A DNA stretch of 5,851 bases from an uncultured Clostridia bacterium. GTDB taxonomy: Bacteria; Bacillota_A; Clostridia; Oscillospirales; Oscillospiraceae. This document shows, one piece after another, positions 5,690 to 5,851 of the stretch. The stretch lies in assembly GCA_947307505.1 (NCBI GenBank), contig CAMZJG010000074.1, positions 1-5,851 on the forward strand, read 5' to 3'. The translations under genes were made by a program, and so were the position numbers. Each line of letters starts with the position of its first letter. Within the stretch, counting starts at the first letter, position 1. Under the pieces are notes generated by a model. It made no database searches and was not told where the DNA came from. It saw only the letters and a list, made by a program, of their open reading frames with translations.

Positions 5690-5851
5690 ATGGATCATCC
5701 ATACAAGACACGTTCCGGCGGTGCTACGGTGACGGTTTTCGCCCCATATGACTGCAATAACAATTGCCCATTCTGCATCAATAAGGAAGAGTATGCCGAT
5801 ACCAGCGGCTTTTCTCTGGAGAAGATCTGCGAGAGCATCCGCTTGATGGAT
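5690..5851 (+). CDS. Radical SAM protein, N-terminal 54 residues only (cut by window edge)
   Basis: The visible part starts MDHPYKTRSGGATVTVFAP and then shows Cys22-x3-Cys26-x2-Cys29 (YDCNNNCPFCIN), the signature that holds the 4Fe-4S cluster cleaving S-adenosylmethionine. A beta strand (ATVTVFAP) directly before the cluster loop and a helix after it (SLEKICESIRL) fit the first unit of the radical SAM barrel. The rest, including any auxiliary cluster or B12-binding domain that would tell its function, is outside the window. The gene lies 219 nt after the ATP-grasp gene on the same strand and has its own promoter. The reaction cannot be assigned. A MoaA/SPASM-like peptide- or small-molecule-modifying enzyme is one possibility. 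Confidence 0.82.
   Translation, partial: MDHPYKTRSGGATVTVFAPYDCNNNCPFCINKEEYADTSGFSLEKICESIRLMD

Noticed and set aside
5646..5732. 28-codon ORF with GGAGG just upstream, overlapping the radical SAM start
   Set aside because: Its ATG lies upstream of the predicted transcript start and next to the -10 box, the spacing from GGAGG is only about 4 nt, and the peptide has no recognisable feature. It matters only if readthrough transcription occurs.
1..5851. CRISPR array, tRNA/rRNA, insertion sequence or attachment site
   Set aside because: No regularly spaced repeats, cloverleaf, transposase motif or flanking direct repeats were seen on reading both strands.

Overview
The window looks like chromosomal DNA of an anaerobic bacterium, most likely GC-rich Clostridia (Oscillospirales or Lachnospirales type). 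The reasons are the strong AGGAGG-type ribosome binding sites, consensus-like sigma-70 promoters, a clostridial-style formate/nitrite channel and an oxygen-sensitive sulfatase-maturase-type radical SAM enzyme. The assignment is inference: there is no rRNA or other taxonomic marker, and a GC-rich member of another anaerobic phylum is possible.

Left part (1-2190). A formate/nitrite channel gene (minus strand, C-terminus cut by the window edge) is divergent from a 12-helix MFS transporter (plus strand). Two good sigma-70 promoters lie back to back at 817-845 and 855-883. The MFS gene starts at a TTG at 936 behind a near-perfect Shine-Dalgarno sequence. The reading frame stays open far upstream, but that stretch is only antisense to the channel gene. 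The MFS gene ends in a 12-bp hairpin terminator at 2153-2190, which also separates it from the convergent operon that follows.

Middle part (2230-4195). This is a two-gene minus-strand operon. A dienelactone-hydrolase-family alpha/beta hydrolase comes first, and 1 nt after its stop codon comes a GTG-started radical SAM/SPASM protein. The latter has every hallmark of an anaerobic sulfatase maturase: CxxxCxxC, eight auxiliary-cluster cysteines and the catalytic Asp. No sulfatase is visible.

Right part (4196-5851). A 288-nt divergent intergenic region holds a bidirectional-looking hairpin terminator, a bulged palindrome and only a weak promoter candidate. It is followed by a D-Ala-D-Ala-ligase-fold ATP-grasp enzyme that lacks several true Ddl signatures, a possible 39-codon ORF overlapping its stop by ATGA, and a second radical SAM gene that has its own promoter and runs off the right edge. 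GC content is visibly lower here (about 35-52% in hand-counted lines, against 62-73% to the left), so this may be a separately acquired metabolic module. The ATP-grasp plus radical SAM pair is the best candidate in the window for an uncharacterised pathway, possibly making or modifying an amino acid or peptide. Its product cannot be read from the sequence.
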